A stretch of DNA of 64,000 nucleotides from Halorubrum rubrum (GCF_024494685.1 NZ_JANHDM010000007.1:1-64000), one strand, 5' to 3'. Numbered from the stretch's first letter, positions 42,782 through 52,471 are shown. Program-made: numbers and translations. Notes: generated from the letters alone by a model not told the origin.

Positions 42782-44416
42782 TCAGTCCGTTCGCGCCGTC
42801 GCCGGACGCCGCGCGTCGAGGTGGTCGCGGGCCGCCTCGGCGATCACCTCGCCCGGACCGCGGACGCAGTCGCGGCGCAGGTCCGGGTAGTGGCCGTCGA
42901 CGAGCCCCTCGACGATCTCTTCGGCCTCGAGCGCGCGCTCGATCGGCTCGCCGCGGAGCGCCTCCGAGACCATGCTCGCGACCGCGGTGCTCACCGCGCA
43001 GCTCTCGCTCTCGAAGCCGATGTCGGCGACGGTTCCGTCGTCGTCGATCTCCACGAAGAACTCGCCGTCGTCGCCACAGGAGGTCTCCGCCGAGTGTTTC
43101 GTGAACGTCGGATCGGCGATCGAACCCGCGTTCCGCGGCGCGCGGTAGTGGTCGGCGAAGCGGTCGTGGAAGCGGTCGGAGGCGACGAGGTCGTCGCGGT
43201 GCTGCCGGGCGTTCTCCAGCGCGTCGATCAGGGCGTCGACCTCCCGCTCCGTGTTGTAGACGTAAAACGAGGCCCGCACGGAGCCGGGGATCTCGAGCCG
43301 GTCGTGGAGCGGCTGGGTACAGTGGTCGCCGGCGCGGACGGCGATTCCGCGGTCGTTCAGCACCGACGAGAGGTCGTGGCCGTGGACGCCGTCGACGTTG
43401 AACGAGACGAGCCCGGAGCGCTCCTCGCCGCGCGGGACGCCGTAGACGGCCACGTCGTCGCGCTCCTCCAGTCGCCGCATCGCGTACTGGGCGAGGTCGT
43501 TCTCGTGGGCGGCGACGGCGTCCATCCCGATCTCGTCGAGGTAGTCGGCGGCGGCCGCGAGCGCGATCCCCTCGGCTATCGGCGGCGTCCCGGCCTCGAA
43601 CTTCCAGGGCGGCCGGTTCCACGTCGCCCCCTCGAAGGTGACGTGGCGGATCATCTCGCCGCCGTAGAGGAACGGCTCCATCTCCTCGAGGACGTGCCGT
43701 TTCCCGTAGAGCACGCCGATCCCGGTCGGGCCGGCCATCTTGTGGCCCGAGAAGGCGAGGAAGTCGGCGTCGAGCGCCTCTACGTCGACCGGGCGGTTCG
43801 GAACCGACTGCGCCCCGTCGACGAAGACGAGCGCGCCGTGGTCGTGCGCGAGGTCGGCGAGGTCGGCGACGGGGTTCACCGTGCCGAGGACGTTCGAGAC
43901 GTGCGCCACCGACAGCATCCGGGTGTCGTCGTCGATCACCTCGGCCGCGTGCTCCATGTCGAGGTGACCCTCCTCGTCGACGCGGACGTACCGGATCTCC
44001 GCGCCGGTCCGGCGGGCGACCTGCTGCCAGGTGACGAGCGAGGCGTGGTGTTCCATCTCGGTGACGACCACGTTGTCGCCGGGTTCGAACTCCTCCATGC
44101 CGAACCCGTAGGCGACGAGGTTCACCGCCTCCGTGGCGTTCTTCGTGAAGACGATCTCCTCGAGTCCGCCGCTCGCGCCGACGAACTCCGCGATCCGCTC
44201 GTGTGCCTCCTCGTAGGCGATCGACGCCTCGTGGCTCAGCCCGTGGATCCCGCGGTGGACGTTGGCGTTGTACTCCTCGTAGTACTCGCGGAACACGTCG
44301 TACACCTGCGTGGGCGTCTGGGTCGTCGCGGCGTTGTCGAGGTAGACGAGCGGCTCGCCGTCGACCTCCCGGTCCAGTATCGGGAAGTCGTCTCGAACGT
44401 GTGCGGGGTCGGCCAT
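42782..44416 (-). CDS. SufS cysteine desulfurase fused to a SufU-like domain
   Basis: A 544-residue fusion for iron-sulfur cluster assembly. Residues 1-405 are SufS, a PLP enzyme that takes sulfur from cysteine: Lys226 (FSGHKMAGP) binds PLP and Cys366 (RAGDHCTQPL) carries the persulfide. Residues about 415-544 are a SufU/IscU-like domain (FADHYRAPRNAGSIADPTF) with its three cysteines and Asp in place (SCGDD 447, SCAVS 473, RRDCV 517). SufU usually is a separate protein that accepts the persulfide, so fusion makes transfer internal. SufBCD genes are not in the window. Confidence 0.92.
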   Translation of the reverse strand: MADPAHVRDDFPILDREVDGEPLVYLDNAATTQTPTQVYDVFREYYEEYNANVHRGIHGLSHEASIAYEEAHERIAEFVGASGGLEEIVFTKNATEAVNLVAYGFGMEEFEPGDNVVVTEMEHHASLVTWQQVARRTGAEIRYVRVDEEGHLDMEHAAEVIDDDTRMLSVAHVSNVLGTVNPVADLADLAHDHGALVFVDGAQSVPNRPVDVEALDADFLAFSGHKMAGPTGIGVLYGKRHVLEEMEPFLYGGEMIRHVTFEGATWNRPPWKFEAGTPPIAEGIALAAAADYLDEIGMDAVAAHENDLAQYAMRRLEERDDVAVYGVPRGEERSGLVSFNVDGVHGHDLSSVLNDRGIAVRAGDHCTQPLHDRLEIPGSVRASFYVYNTEREVDALIDALENARQHRDDLVASDRFHDRFADHYRAPRNAGSIADPTFTKHSAETSCGDDGEFFVEIDDDGTVADIGFESESCAVSTAVASMVSEALRGEPIERALEAEEIVEGLVDGHYPDLRRDCVRGPGEVIAEAARDHLDARRPATARTD

Positions 44417-44474
44417 ACCGGCAACAGATACCAGTCGTACAATAAGTTTCGGGGTGAGGAGATGGCCGCTCCCG

Positions 44475-45530
44475 TTACCGATCGGGAGTTACCCCGTGCC
44501 CTGGGCCGCCGATGTCGTGTACCGGACCCTCGCCACTCTCGACGACGTCCTCCGCCAACAGTCGGTTGCCGTCGAGGTCGACGTACGAGAACGACCCCAG
44601 CCCGGCGACGACGTGGGCGCTGGTGTGGATGCCGACCGAACTCTCCAACATACAGCCGACCATCAGATCGAGGTCCGCGCCGTTCGCGATGGCGGCGATC
44701 TCCGCGACCGCGAGCGGGCCGGACTTTCCCAGCTTGACGTTGACGACGTCGGCCGCCTCCTCCCGGACGACGCGGACCGCGTCCTGTGGCGTGAAGACGG
44801 TCTCGTCGGCCGCGACGGGGACGTCGATGCGACGGCGCGCGTCCGCGAGCCCCGCGAGGTCGCTCGCCGGAACGGGCTGTTCGATCAGATCGAGGCGTAT
44901 CCCCCGCTGGGCGACGCGGTCCGCGAACAGCGCCGTCTCCTTCGGACTCCACCCCTGGTTGGCGTCGACCTTCAGCGCGGCGTCCGGCGCGGTCTCCCGT
45001 ATCGCGGCCACCCGCTCGACGTCCGCGTCCAGGTCGGTTCCCGTCTTGATCTTCAGGTGTTCGTACCCCGCGTCGACCGCCTCCTCGGCTCGTCTCCTGG
45101 CGGCCGCCGGCTCGACGATGGGGATCGTCATGTCCGTCTCGACGGGCGAGGGCGTGCCGCCGAAGAGCTCCGAGAGCGCGATATCCCGCTCCCGACAGAA
45201 CGCGTCGAGGATCGCCGTTTCGACCGCGAACGTCGCCGAGACGGCTCCGGGGAACGTGTTCCGCAGCTCCGCCACGACGCTTCGGTACTCGCCGACGGGC
45301 CGGTCCTCGACGACGTCCGCGGCGGCACGCGCCGTCGCGACCGCTGCCTCACGCGTCTCCCCGGTCACCGGCGGAAGGGGGGACCCCTCGCCGTACCCCT
45401 TCACGCCCTCCTCGGTCTCGACCGTGACGAGCACGTTCGAGGCCTCGTGTTGAACGCCGAGCGAGATCTCGAACGGCTCGGAGAGGGGGAGGTCGAGCGG
45501 TTCCACGGCGAGGTCGACGACGGTACTCAC
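44475..45530 (-). CDS. dgcA: DgcA-like N-acyl-glutamate racemase / dipeptide epimerase
   Basis: A 351-residue enolase-superfamily enzyme. Catalytic Lys162 in KIKTG and Lys266 in NVKLGKSGP, with metal ligands Asp189 (VDANQGW), Glu217 (IEQP) and Asp242 (ADET). The end LESSVGIHTSAHVVAG and DLDGNRLL is characteristic of the Ala-Glu epimerase branch. Next to a DUF1611/DgcN gene, the known role is DgcA: racemising N-acetyl-D-glutamate to the L form. Its GTG start (45528-45530) overlaps the dgcN stop (GTGA). Dipeptide epimerase activity is the alternative. Confidence 0.8.
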   Translation of the reverse strand: MSTVVDLAVEPLDLPLSEPFEISLGVQHEASNVLVTVETEEGVKGYGEGSPLPPVTGETREAAVATARAAADVVEDRPVGEYRSVVAELRNTFPGAVSATFAVETAILDAFCRERDIALSELFGGTPSPVETDMTIPIVEPAAARRRAEEAVDAGYEHLKIKTGTDLDADVERVAAIRETAPDAALKVDANQGWSPKETALFADRVAQRGIRLDLIEQPVPASDLAGLADARRRIDVPVAADETVFTPQDAVRVVREEAADVVNVKLGKSGPLAVAEIAAIANGADLDLMVGCMLESSVGIHTSAHVVAGLGSFSYVDLDGNRLLAEDVVESGEGPVHDIGGPGHGVTPDR

Positions 45531-46609
45531 GTTCCACCTCCCGTCGCGCCGGTCGAAGCCTCCGGTTCCAGGGCGTCCCGAACCGCGCCGAGGAGCTCCT
45601 TCGCGCCGCCTTCGTCGTAGACGTTCGCGACCGGGTACTCGTGACGATCGCGCTCCGCTTCGGGATCTCCCCAGGTCGAGATCCCGGCGACGGTAGCGTC
45701 GGAGAGCGTTTCGACGAGTTCGGCCTCCCGCTCGACGCCGTCGACCCGAAACCGGTCGAAGTGTGTCCGTCGGACTCGAGCCGGGTCGTCGGCGAGGACG
45801 ACCGCGTCGGGCCACGACCCGTGGAGGACGCCGAGCGTGACGCTGGAGTACGCGCGGTGGGTGAGCGACGCCTGCCCCTCCACGAAGACGAGGTCGTGTT
45901 CCGCTCCCACCGACATCACCATGTCCTCGACGACCCCGCCCGTGAAGTCGGCGGGGACGCGGTCGACCACGACCCCCTCGTGCGCGCCGACCATGATCCC
46001 GGTCTGTCCGGTGGCGACCCAGCCGGCGTCGAGGTCGGCCTCGCGGGCCGCCTGATAGAGTTCGAACGTCGTCGTGCGCTTGCCGACCGCACAGTCGGTT
46101 CCGAGCGTGAGAACCACGTCGGCGTCGACGTCGTCGACCGACCCGTCCCCGACGCGGAGCGCGTCCTCCCTGGGGGGCTTCCGTACGTCGAGGATTCGGG
46201 CGCCGTGCCCGTCGGCTACCCCCGACCAGCGTTCGTCGTCGCCGAGGAAGTGGTGGAGCCCGCTCACGACGTCACAGCCCGCGCGAAGGGCGTCCTCGAT
46301 GTCCCCGATCCACGCGTCGGGGAGCTGTCCTCCCGCCGGCGCGACGCCGATGACGAGTGCCTCGGCTTCCGGAGCGATGTCGAGGGCGTCGGCCACGCAC
46401 TCCACGATCGGAATCTCGGGTGCGTCGCGTTTCTCGAGGACTTCGGCCGGCGTCCGTCCCGCCGTCCCCGAGTCGACTACCGCCCGGACGTCGAACACCT
46501 CGCTGTGTGTGACGACTCCGTTTGCCGTCTTCCCGCCGTTCTTCCCGAACTCTCCCTCGGCGAGGACGATGGCGGGAGCCGGGACGTCGAACGTGTCTCG
46601 AAGGTTCAT
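45527..46609 (-). CDS. dgcN: DgcN-like D-glutamate N-acetyltransferase (DUF1611)
   Basis: A 360-residue DUF1611 protein. It has an N-terminal Rossmann-like part (LVIGVAPAGGQLPDAW) and a P-loop half with GTDCAVGKRTT (about 170-180) and GQTGIMVGAHEGVVVDRVPA. DUF1611 proteins paired with an enolase-superfamily epimerase are DgcN, which acetylates D-glutamate so that DgcA can invert it. The first gene of a two-gene unit with dgcA (4-bp overlap). ATG 46609 is preferred over GTG 46627. Confidence 0.8.
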   Translation of the reverse strand: MNLRDTFDVPAPAIVLAEGEFGKNGGKTANGVVTHSEVFDVRAVVDSGTAGRTPAEVLEKRDAPEIPIVECVADALDIAPEAEALVIGVAPAGGQLPDAWIGDIEDALRAGCDVVSGLHHFLGDDERWSGVADGHGARILDVRKPPREDALRVGDGSVDDVDADVVLTLGTDCAVGKRTTTFELYQAAREADLDAGWVATGQTGIMVGAHEGVVVDRVPADFTGGVVEDMVMSVGAEHDLVFVEGQASLTHRAYSSVTLGVLHGSWPDAVVLADDPARVRRTHFDRFRVDGVEREAELVETLSDATVAGISTWGDPEAERDRHEYPVANVYDEGGAKELLGAVRDALEPEASTGATGGGT

Positions 46610-46695
46610 CGGATACGAGACGGTCACTCCCGTTCAAGCAAAACCCTACAACCTTCCATGATGGGTCCCCGACGCCCCTCCGATTCGGGTGTGGT

Positions 46696-47832
46696 TCAGT
46701 CGATCCGATACCGTTCGACCGCCGAATCGTCCAACGTCACTCCGAGGCCCGGATCGCTCGGGACCGTGAAGCGACCTCCCGAGGCGTTCCACGCCTCCGG
46801 GTCCTCGACGAGCGTCGACGCCGCGTGGACGTTCAGGGCACCGGACGGATAGGGGATCGCCGGCGACGACGCCGCGAAGTGCGCGTTTGCGGCCGTCCCG
46901 ACACCGAGTTCGAGCATCGTTCCCATGAAACAGGGGAGTCCGTGCGCGCTCGCGACCGTCGCGACGTCGCGCGCACGCGAGAGCCCGCCGGTCTTCGCGA
47001 GCTTGATGTTGACGATATCACAGGCGTCCCGGCCCGCGAGGTCGGCGACGTCCGACGGGGAGAAACAGGCCTCGTCGGCCAACACCGGCACGCCCGTCGC
47101 CTCCCGTACCCGCCGGAGCCCCGCGACGTCGTCGTAGGGTACCGGCTGTTCCACCAGGACGAGCCCGCCGGCGGCCTCGTCGAGGACGGGGACGCGACGC
47201 ACCGCCTCCGCGGCGGACCATCCCTGGTTGGCGTCGACGCGGATCCTCGCGTCGGGCACCGCGTCGACGATCGCCGCGATCGCCTCCCGCTCTGCCTCGA
47301 AGTCCGGCCCGCCGACCTTCACCTTGAACGCCGTGAACCCCTCTTTCCGGGCCTCGACCGCGAGCTCGCGGACCTCCTCCGGCGGACGGATGCCGATGGA
47401 GTAGTGGAGGGGGATCGTCGGATCGCCGTCGGGCGCGCCGCCGAGCAGATCGTACACCGGGAGGTCGCGTAGCTTCCCCAGCGCGTCGTACAGCGCCACG
47501 TCGACGCCGCTGATCGGGAACGGCTCCCCCGAGAGCGTCCGCTCCGCCCGGTCGACGAGCCGCGGGATGCGGTGGAGCGGCTCGCCCTCGACGAGCGGCG
47601 CGAGACGATCCTCGACCAGGTCCAGGACCGCACGCCGTGTCAGCCCGTGCGGCCACGTCGACAGCGGCGCGATTTCGCCGACGCCCGTGACGCCGGCGTC
47701 GGTCTCGACGCGGACGAGGACGTGGTCGTACGACCCTTGTCCACCGGCCGCGACCGAGAGGCTCGTCTCGTAGGACGTCTCCACCGGTACTGACACCGGG
47801 ATCGTCTCGACGGCGGTGACCGTGGCGCTCAT
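46696..47832 (-). CDS. Mandelate racemase/muconate-lactonising enzyme family protein
   Basis: A 378-residue enolase-superfamily enzyme, not closely similar to the DgcA-like one. Lys170 and Lys172 (FKVKVGG), Asp200 (VDANQGW), Glu228 (VEQP), Asp253 (ADEA) and Lys277 (NIKLAKTGG) are in place, so it should form an enolate and act as racemase, epimerase or cycloisomerase. It is coupled to the D-aminoacylase gene upstream (ATGA overlap at 47829-47832), so its substrate is probably an N-acylated amino acid or dipeptide; N-acylamino acid racemase is a good guess. Confidence 0.8.
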   Translation of the reverse strand: MSATVTAVETIPVSVPVETSYETSLSVAAGGQGSYDHVLVRVETDAGVTGVGEIAPLSTWPHGLTRRAVLDLVEDRLAPLVEGEPLHRIPRLVDRAERTLSGEPFPISGVDVALYDALGKLRDLPVYDLLGGAPDGDPTIPLHYSIGIRPPEEVRELAVEARKEGFTAFKVKVGGPDFEAEREAIAAIVDAVPDARIRVDANQGWSAAEAVRRVPVLDEAAGGLVLVEQPVPYDDVAGLRRVREATGVPVLADEACFSPSDVADLAGRDACDIVNIKLAKTGGLSRARDVATVASAHGLPCFMGTMLELGVGTAANAHFAASSPAIPYPSGALNVHAASTLVEDPEAWNASGGRFTVPSDPGLGVTLDDSAVERYRID

Positions 47833-49424
47833 GTGCCGATCACGTCCCCAGGCCGCGCGCCGGTGTGGTCGCCGTCTTCGACGACGAACTCCCCGTTGAC
47901 GAGGACGTGCTCCACGCCGGCGGGATACGCGGCTGGATCGAGGAAGTCGCCGGTCTGCTCGACGGTTTCGGGGTCGAACACCGTCAGGTCGGCGCGGGCG
48001 TCCCGTTTCACCACGCCGCGATCGTCGAGGCCCAACCGCGAGGCGGGCATGCCCGTCATCTTGTGGACGGCGCGCTCGAGCGGGATCACCTCCTCCTCGC
48101 GGACGTAGTGGCCGAGCACGCGCGGGAACGTCCCGTAGTTCCGCGGGTGCGGAACGCCCTCTCCGAGCGGCCCGGACTGGCGGAGCGAGGAGCCGTCGCT
48201 GCCGACCATGGTGAGGTCGTGGCGCATCACCGTTCGGACGTCGGTCTCGTCCATGCCGAAGTTGACGTGCATGGTCCGGTTCCCGTCCTCGAGGACGATG
48301 TCGAGGAGGATATCGGCAGGTCGGCGGTCCTCCCCGTCACGCGCCGCGAGTTCGGCGATCGTCTTCCCCTCACACGCCTTCAGGTCGGGGTTCTGGACTC
48401 CCGTCACGAGGATGCCGTCCCAATTGCTCGTGCGGTCTGCCTTCAGGTCGTCGCGGATCCGGGCTCGGGTCTCGGGGTCGCGGAGCCGCTCCAGGAGCGC
48501 GTCGTCGCCCCCGTCGTGGGCCCAGTTGGGAAGCAGCGCCCCGAGGCTCGTCGAGGAGGCGACGTACGGGTACTGGTCACACTGTACGTCGATCCCCTCC
48601 CGCTGACGAACGAGCTCCATCCGGCGGAGGGTGGCCCTGACCTTGCCCCAGTTGTCGGGACCGATCGCCTTGTGGTGGGACACCTGTACCGGAACGTCCG
48701 CCCGGCGGCCGATCTCGAGGGTCTCCTCGACGCTCTCGATGAGGCCGTCGCTCTCGGAGCGCATGTGGGTCGCGTAGAAGCCGTCGTGGTCGGCCGCGAC
48801 CTCGGCGAGCGCGACGACCTCGTCGACGTCGGCGTAACACCCCGGCGGGTAGAAGAGGCCGGTGGAGAGGCCGACCGCGCCGTCCGCCATCGCCTCGGCG
48901 ACGAGGTCGCACATCTCCTCGAGTTCGTCGGGCGACGGAGAACGGTCCTCGTGGCCTAAGACGGCCGCGCGGACGTTCCCGTGGCCGACGAGCGACCCGA
49001 CGTTGAGCGAGAGCCCGTCCGCCTCGAGGAACGCGAGGTAGTTCGCCATCGAGTCCCACTCGTCGGGATCCACCTCGTCCCCGAGTCCGTTGCTCTCGAA
49101 CCAGTCGTCGACGGAGCGGGCGGCCGCCCCGTACCGCGGCGCGGCGCTCGTCCCGCAGTTCCCGACGATCTCGAGCGTCACGCCCTGTCGGACCTTGCTG
49201 TGCGCGTCGCGGTTCGCCGGGAGCGTGAAGTCGGAGTGCGTGTGGATGTCGATGAATCCCGGCGCGACCACGTCGCCGGCGAGGTCGATCTCGGCGTCCC
49301 CCTCGCCCGCGACCGCACCGACCGCGGCGATCCGACCGTCGGCGACCGCGACGTCCCCGCGGTACCACGGCGATCCAGTCCCGTCGACGATCCGCCCGTT
49401 TCGAAGCACGTATTCGTAGCTCAT
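47829..49424 (-). CDS. N-acyl-D-amino-acid deacylase, copy 1
   Basis: A 531-residue D-aminoacylase of the amidohydrolase superfamily. GFIDIHTHSDFTLPANRDAH carries the HxH metal motif (His61, His63); VGNCGTSAAP has the metal-bridging Cys, QVSHHKAIGP the metal His residues and GSDGSSLRQ the catalytic Asp. It splits N-acyl-D-amino acids into fatty or acetic acid and a D-amino acid. A similar but not identical enzyme is at 50876-52471. It heads a leftward unit with the racemase-like gene. Confidence 0.88.
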   Translation of the reverse strand: MSYEYVLRNGRIVDGTGSPWYRGDVAVADGRIAAVGAVAGEGDAEIDLAGDVVAPGFIDIHTHSDFTLPANRDAHSKVRQGVTLEIVGNCGTSAAPRYGAAARSVDDWFESNGLGDEVDPDEWDSMANYLAFLEADGLSLNVGSLVGHGNVRAAVLGHEDRSPSPDELEEMCDLVAEAMADGAVGLSTGLFYPPGCYADVDEVVALAEVAADHDGFYATHMRSESDGLIESVEETLEIGRRADVPVQVSHHKAIGPDNWGKVRATLRRMELVRQREGIDVQCDQYPYVASSTSLGALLPNWAHDGGDDALLERLRDPETRARIRDDLKADRTSNWDGILVTGVQNPDLKACEGKTIAELAARDGEDRRPADILLDIVLEDGNRTMHVNFGMDETDVRTVMRHDLTMVGSDGSSLRQSGPLGEGVPHPRNYGTFPRVLGHYVREEEVIPLERAVHKMTGMPASRLGLDDRGVVKRDARADLTVFDPETVEQTGDFLDPAAYPAGVEHVLVNGEFVVEDGDHTGARPGDVIGT

Positions 49425-49529
49425 CGAGCGAACTCACGGGAAGCGGTGGGTAAAGCGTGCTGCCGCTACACCGCAGCCGAATCACGGGAGGCGGAGGAGT
49501 GAAAGCCGGGACGACCGTTCCATCGGAAC

Positions 49530-50774
49530 ATGTCACGGACGATATCGGGCGAACGGTTCAGAGAGCGGTTCGACCGCTTCAACGAGATCGGGGCGACGGA
49601 GCGGGGCGGCGTGAACAGGCCGACGCTCTCCGAGGAGAACGCACGGGCACGGGACACGCTGGTCGAGTGGTTCGAGGAGGCCGGCCTCGAGGTTCGGATC
49701 GACGAGATCGGAAACGTCTTCGGGAGGCGTTCGGGTCGAAACGACGACCTTCCGCCGGTGCTGCTCGGCTCGCACGTCGACAGCCAGTACAACGGCGGCC
49801 GATACGACGGCGTCATCGGCGTGCTCGGCGGCCTGGAAGTCGTCGAGACGCTGAACGCGGCCGGCGTCGAGACCGAGCGGCCGATCGAGGTGGTCTCCTG
49901 GACCAACGAGGAGGGCGTCCGGTTCCAGCCGGACATGCTGGGAAGCGGCGTGTTCGCGGGGAAGTTCGACCTCGAGTTCGCGTACTCCCTCGAGGACAAG
50001 GAGGGGAACACCTTCGGCGAGGAGCTGGAACGGATCGGCTACCGCGGCGAGGAGCCGTGTGAACCCCGCGACCTCCACTGTTACCTCGAGCTCCACGTCG
50101 AGCAGGGGCCCACACTCGAGGACCGCGACCTGGCCGTCGGCGTCGTCGAGGGCGTCTACGGCTTCGTCTGGTTCGACGCCGCGTTCACGGGCAGCGCGGA
50201 CCACGCCGGCCCGACGCCGATGCACCTGCGGAACGACGCGCTTGTCGCGACGGGCGACGTGATCGAGTCGGTCCGGCGCATCGCCGGGACGGGCGGCGAC
50301 GACCTCGTGGGGACGGTCGGGTCGCTCGACGTCGACCCCAACTCGATCAACGTCATCCCGGAGCGCGTGGAGTTCACCGTCGACTTCCGCTCCTACGACG
50401 ACGCCGTCGTCGACCGGGCGGCCGACCGGGTTCGCGAGGAGATCGACCACGCCGCGTCGCGTGAGGGGATCGAGGCCGAACACGAGGTCATCATGCGGAT
50501 CGACTCCCAGTCGTTCGACGACGACGTGGTCGAGGCGGTCGCCGACGCGGCCGACGCGCTCGACGCCGACGCCACCCGGCTCGTCAGCGGGGCTGGCCAC
50601 GACGCGAGCTACCTCAACCGCGTCTGTCCGACCGGGATGGTGTTCGTCCCCAGCGTCGGCGGCGTCAGCCACACCGAGGACGAGTTCACCGAGTGGGACG
50701 ACGTCGTCACGGGTGCGAACGTCCTCCTGAACGCGGCGGTCGAGAAGGCGAACGAACGGGCCGACGGCGAGTGA
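49530..50774 (+). CDS. M20-family amidohydrolase (hydantoinase/carbamoylase type)
   Basis: A 414-residue zinc hydrolase of the carbamoylase/ureidoglycolase branch of M20. GSHVDSQYNGGRYDGVIGVL has the first metal His and bridging Asp, WTNEEGVRF the catalytic Glu and metal Glu, ELHVEQGP and SGAGHDASYL later ligands. Members hydrolyse N-carbamoyl- or N-acyl-L-amino acids or ureido acids. Here it may take the L products of the racemases to free amino acids. It is divergent from the deacylase unit (105 bp apart) and precedes the second deacylase by 101 bp. Confidence 0.85.
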   Translation: MSRTISGERFRERFDRFNEIGATERGGVNRPTLSEENARARDTLVEWFEEAGLEVRIDEIGNVFGRRSGRNDDLPPVLLGSHVDSQYNGGRYDGVIGVLGGLEVVETLNAAGVETERPIEVVSWTNEEGVRFQPDMLGSGVFAGKFDLEFAYSLEDKEGNTFGEELERIGYRGEEPCEPRDLHCYLELHVEQGPTLEDRDLAVGVVEGVYGFVWFDAAFTGSADHAGPTPMHLRNDALVATGDVIESVRRIAGTGGDDLVGTVGSLDVDPNSINVIPERVEFTVDFRSYDDAVVDRAADRVREEIDHAASREGIEAEHEVIMRIDSQSFDDDVVEAVADAADALDADATRLVSGAGHDASYLNRVCPTGMVFVPSVGGVSHTEDEFTEWDDVVTGANVLLNAAVEKANERADGE

Positions 50775-50875
50775 GATCCGGAACGTCCCCTCGCCGCCGC
50801 GTGGAGCGACGCGGACGATCCGACCCGAGGATGGACGGGGGCGGGTTTTTCTAGGACGGAACGGGACCACACCCC

Positions 50876-52471
50876 ATGACGGATCTGCTCATCGAGAACG
50901 CTCGGGTCGTCGACGGGACGGGCGCACCGTGGTTCCGCGGTGCCGTGGCCGTCGAGGACGGCCGGATCGAGGCGATACGCCGCGAGTCGTCCCCCGACGT
51001 CGATCCGGTGGCGACGGTCGACGCGGCGGAGAAGGTGGTGTGTCCGGGATTCATCGACACGCACTCGCATTCGGACCTGGAGCTGTTCGAGGACCCGACG
51101 CTCGCACCCAAGATCAGACAGGGAATCACCACCGAGATACTGGGGCAGGACGGGTTCTCCATGGCTCCGATGTATCGCGACGGCGGTGCCGACCAGTGGG
51201 CGAAACAGCTCGGCGCGCTCGCCGGCCGGGCCGACGTCGAGTGGACCTGGGGAAGCGTCGCCGACTACCTCGACGCCGTCGAGGAGAACGGCGTCGCACC
51301 CAACGTGGCGCTCCTCGTCGGACACGGGGCGGTTCGGTTCGACGTGCTCGGGATGGCCGACCGCGCCCCCACCGACGCCGAGCTCGACGAGATGGGCGAG
51401 CTGGTTACCGAGGCGCTCGAGGACGGTGCCGTCGGCTTCTCCACGGGACTGATCTACACGCCGTGTACCTACGCGGACACACGCGAGATACGGGAGCTGG
51501 CCGCCCGTCTCGGCCCGTACGGACGACCGTTCGTCGCGCACGTCCGGAGCGAGGGGCGGTGGATCTGGGAGGCGCTCGACGAGTTCGTCGACGTCGGTGC
51601 CGCGGAGGACGTTCCGCTCCACCTCTCACACTTCAAGGTCGCCGGCCCGATGCAACACGGGAAGGCCGGACGGGCGACTGAGCTCGTCGAGGCCGCCCGC
51701 GAGCGGGGCGTCGACCTCACGGCCGAACAGTACCCCTACACGGCCGGCAGCACGATGCTCTCTGCCGTTCTCCCGCCGTGGGTTCATGCTGAGGGACCGG
51801 ACGGAACGCTCGAACACCTGACCGACGAGACGGCCAGGGACCGCATCCGCCGTGACGTCGAGGAGTGGCGCATCGACGGCTGGGAGAACATCGGCAAGCT
51901 CGCCGGGTGGGAGAACGTCGTCATCGCGAACGTCGAGACGGCGGCGAACGAGCACGTCGAGGGCATGGACGTGGCCGCCATCGCCGCGGAGCGTGACGTG
52001 GAGCCGGTCGACGCGATCTGCGACCTCCTCGTCGAGGAGGACCTCGGCGTCAGCATGACGATCCACATGCTCGAAGAGTCGGACGTGCGGGAGATCCTCT
52101 CGTACGAGCGGGTCTGTGTCGGGTCCGACGGACTGTTCGGCGGCAAACCCCATCCCCGCGTCTACGGCACGTACCCGCGGATCCTGGGACACTACGTCCG
52201 TGAGGAGAATCACCTCTCGTTGGAGGAGGCGGTACGGAAGATGACGTCGCTTCCGGCGCGCGCGATGGGACTCGACCGGAAGGGCGTCCTCCGGCCGGGG
52301 ATGGACGCCGACCTGGTCGTGTTCGACCCGGTCACCGTCGAGAGCCGGGCGACGTTCGAGAACCCGCGGCGGCATCCGAAGGGGATCGACCACGTGCTCG
52401 TGAACGGCGAGTTCGTGGTTCGTGACGCCGAGACCACCGGAAACCTGGCCGGTCGGGCGGTTCGCCGGTAG
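50876..52471 (+). CDS. N-acyl-D-amino-acid deacylase, copy 2
   Basis: A 531-residue homologue of 47829-49424 of identical length but clearly diverged. GFIDTHSHSDLELFEDPT has the HxH motif (His63, His65); LHLSHFKVAGP and GSDGLFGGKPHPRVYGTYPR match the family. At the bridging cysteine position this copy reads EILGQDGFS rather than VGNCG, so it lacks that Cys. It may therefore have a different metal state or substrate. It probably belongs to the rightward unit with the M20 hydrolase. Confidence 0.85.
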   Translation: MTDLLIENARVVDGTGAPWFRGAVAVEDGRIEAIRRESSPDVDPVATVDAAEKVVCPGFIDTHSHSDLELFEDPTLAPKIRQGITTEILGQDGFSMAPMYRDGGADQWAKQLGALAGRADVEWTWGSVADYLDAVEENGVAPNVALLVGHGAVRFDVLGMADRAPTDAELDEMGELVTEALEDGAVGFSTGLIYTPCTYADTREIRELAARLGPYGRPFVAHVRSEGRWIWEALDEFVDVGAAEDVPLHLSHFKVAGPMQHGKAGRATELVEAARERGVDLTAEQYPYTAGSTMLSAVLPPWVHAEGPDGTLEHLTDETARDRIRRDVEEWRIDGWENIGKLAGWENVVIANVETAANEHVEGMDVAAIAAERDVEPVDAICDLLVEEDLGVSMTIHMLEESDVREILSYERVCVGSDGLFGGKPHPRVYGTYPRILGHYVREENHLSLEEAVRKMTSLPARAMGLDRKGVLRPGMDADLVVFDPVTVESRATFENPRRHPKGIDHVLVNGEFVVRDAETTGNLAGRAVRR

